Origin: Salinicoccus sp. UBA3372
Lineage (GTDB): Bacteria > Bacillota > Bacilli > Staphylococcales > Salinicoccaceae
Reading direction: 5' to 3'
Assembly: GCA_002360325.1 (NCBI GenBank)
Contig: DEQG01000080.1
Span: 1 to 7,082, forward strand
Length of the DNA stretch: 7,082 nucleotides
Both the position numbers and the translations under genes were made by a program. Each line of letters starts with the position of its first letter. Positions within the stretch are counted from its first letter, which is position 1. Under the pieces are notes generated by a model. The model worked only from the letters and a program-made list of their open reading frames with translations, did not search any database and was not told the origin of the DNA. Positions 6,801-7,082 of the stretch are shown here, in pieces.

Positions 6801-7082
6801 CTTGATGATGATCGGATAACCATGATTTTCAATGAATTCTTCAACTTCACCGAAATCTTTGACCGCATCCTTACTGCCCGGAATGATCGGCAGTCCTGTT
6901 GCGATTGCCGTTTCACGTGCACGGACCTTATCACCGAACATTTCAAGATGACGCACTTCAGGCCCGATGAAAATGATGCCCTCCTCGGCACAGCGGCTTG
7001 CGAATTCTTTATTTTCACTTAAAAAACCGTAGCCAGGATGAATTGCATCCACGCCGGCGTTCTTTGCCACTTTGATGATTGC
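3843..7082 (-). CDS. pycA: Pyruvate carboxylase, missing about the first 70 residues (cut by window edge)
   Basis: Biotin enzyme that carboxylates pyruvate to oxaloacetate using ATP and bicarbonate, refilling the TCA cycle. The frame is open to the right edge, giving 1079 visible residues of about 1150. Numbered from the valine codon at 7070-7068, the order is: biotin carboxylase domain (about 1-400) with the ATP-grasp loop SGGGGKGM (93-100), ERDCSVQRRHQK (158-169) and EVNPRVQVEHT (219-229); carboxyltransferase barrel (about 460-750) with DTTMRDAHQS (463-472), the lysine that is carboxylated in this family at 638 (AIKDMAG) and metal-binding H667/H669 (HLHTHD); linker and allosteric region; and a biotin carrier domain (about 1005-1073) with AMKM, biotin lysine 1038 (codon 3957-3959). 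Both half-reactions are on one chain, so this is the single-chain type, not a two-subunit or oxaloacetate decarboxylase enzyme. No frameshift or lost motif is seen. The start and promoter lie outside the window. Confidence 0.98.
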   Translation of the reverse strand, partial: AIIKVAKNAGVDAIHPGYGFLSENKEFASRCAEEGIIFIGPEVRHLEMFGDKVRARETAIATGLPIIPGSKDAVKDFGEVEEFIENHGYPIIIKAISGGGGKGMRVVNEDDNLRDSYDRAKSEALKSFGNAEIYLEKFIDQAKHIEVQVIGDTHGNIVHLYERDCSVQRRHQKLVEVAPSVGLTDELREDICEAARDMAEQIGYVNAGTVEFLVADGEFYFIEVNPRVQVEHTITEMVTGVDIVKTQIQVADGKDLFGEDIGMPQQKDIPLMGFAVQCRITTEDPLNDFMPDTGEIMAYRSSGGFGVRLDAGDGFQGAEISPYYDSLLVKLSTHGLTYKDANEKMGRSLKEMRIRGIKTNLQFLLNVVENEDFLKGDYSTKFIDTTPSLFEFEKPKDRGTKTLEYISTITVNGFPGVEKREKPHFDPPRIPDYTPEIIDGTKQILDERGPDGLAKWLKEQDETLITDTTMRDAHQSLLTTRIRTYDMKKIAPYTAHDLKDAFSLEMWGGATFDVAYNFLKEDPWSRLATLRKDIPNVLFQMLLRASNAVGYKNYPDNLVEKFVAESAESGIDVFRIFDSLNWLEAMKPAIQAVLKTDKVAEGAICYTGDILNPERSNVYTLDYYKNMAKELEAQGVHILAIKDMAGLLKPKAAYELIGELKQTVDIPIHLHTHDTSGNGVFTYAKAIEAGVDVVDTALGALSGLTSQPSANSLSYALDGTDRNIRADVEGLERLSQYWEDVRKYYVDFESDIKSPHTEIYQHEMPGGQYSNLLSQARSMGLGERYGEVKKMYQKVNMLFGDIVKVTPSSKVVGDMALFMVQNELDEESLFKRGAHLDFPDSVVSFFKGEIGIPVTGFNEDLQKIVLKGTKPLQERAGELMEPIDFDALREEISEFQESEVTNQDILSYALYPKVYKNFVTTNENFGNVDRLDTPTFLFGMRKNEELEIVIDKGKTLIVNLLSIGHVHEDGYRWMYFELNGFPRKVKIKDDSVESKVARLQKADPKEIGHIGAQMPGTVSSMKFKAGDSFDKGDIIIITEAMKMENSVKAPFAGTVTEVYVEEGDSVESNDLMVLVEKKD

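Noticed and set aside
7068..7070. GTG as a possible start codon of pyruvate carboxylase
   Set aside because: The frame continues upstream (AIIK) to the edge, and the residues around it match the interior of the biotin carboxylase domain. It is an internal valine.

Overview
This is a core-metabolism stretch from a low-GC Gram-positive bacterium of the order Bacillales, most likely the family Staphylococcaceae. The evidence is the close resemblance of the pyruvate carboxylase and heme A synthase to staphylococcal proteins as I remember them, the strong GGAGG ribosome binding sites, AT-rich intergenic DNA, and the order ctaB / ctaA / pycA. The coding regions look more GC-rich than in Staphylococcus itself, which suggests a relative such as Salinicoccus, Jeotgalicoccus or Macrococcus. 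The genus cannot be fixed from this window.

Layout, left to right: the 5' end of ctaB (heme O synthase, minus strand, cut by the left edge); a 317-base AT-rich divergent control region; ctaA (heme A synthase, plus strand, TTG start) with its own terminator; about 260 bases without a gene, holding three degenerate copies of a short motif; a terminator and then a complete short-type (645-residue) aconitase gene on the minus strand with its own promoter and strong ribosome binding site; a strong terminator; and the C-terminal 1079 residues of pyruvate carboxylase (pycA, minus strand), whose 5' end lies beyond the right edge.

How the genes work together: CtaB converts heme B to heme O and CtaA converts heme O to heme A, the cofactor of aa3-type terminal oxidases. 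Pyruvate carboxylase makes oxaloacetate from pyruvate, and aconitase carries citrate to isocitrate. The window therefore joins aerobic respiration to TCA-cycle filling. The hairpin between pycA and the aconitase gene suggests they are mainly separate transcripts although they lie in tandem.

Nothing here looks like a wholly new system. The most unusual item is the aconitase. It is the short type rather than the roughly 900-residue type I associate with staphylococci and bacilli. It sits between pycA and ctaA, which I remember as direct convergent neighbours in Staphylococcus. It also has serine where the first iron-sulfur cysteine is normally found.
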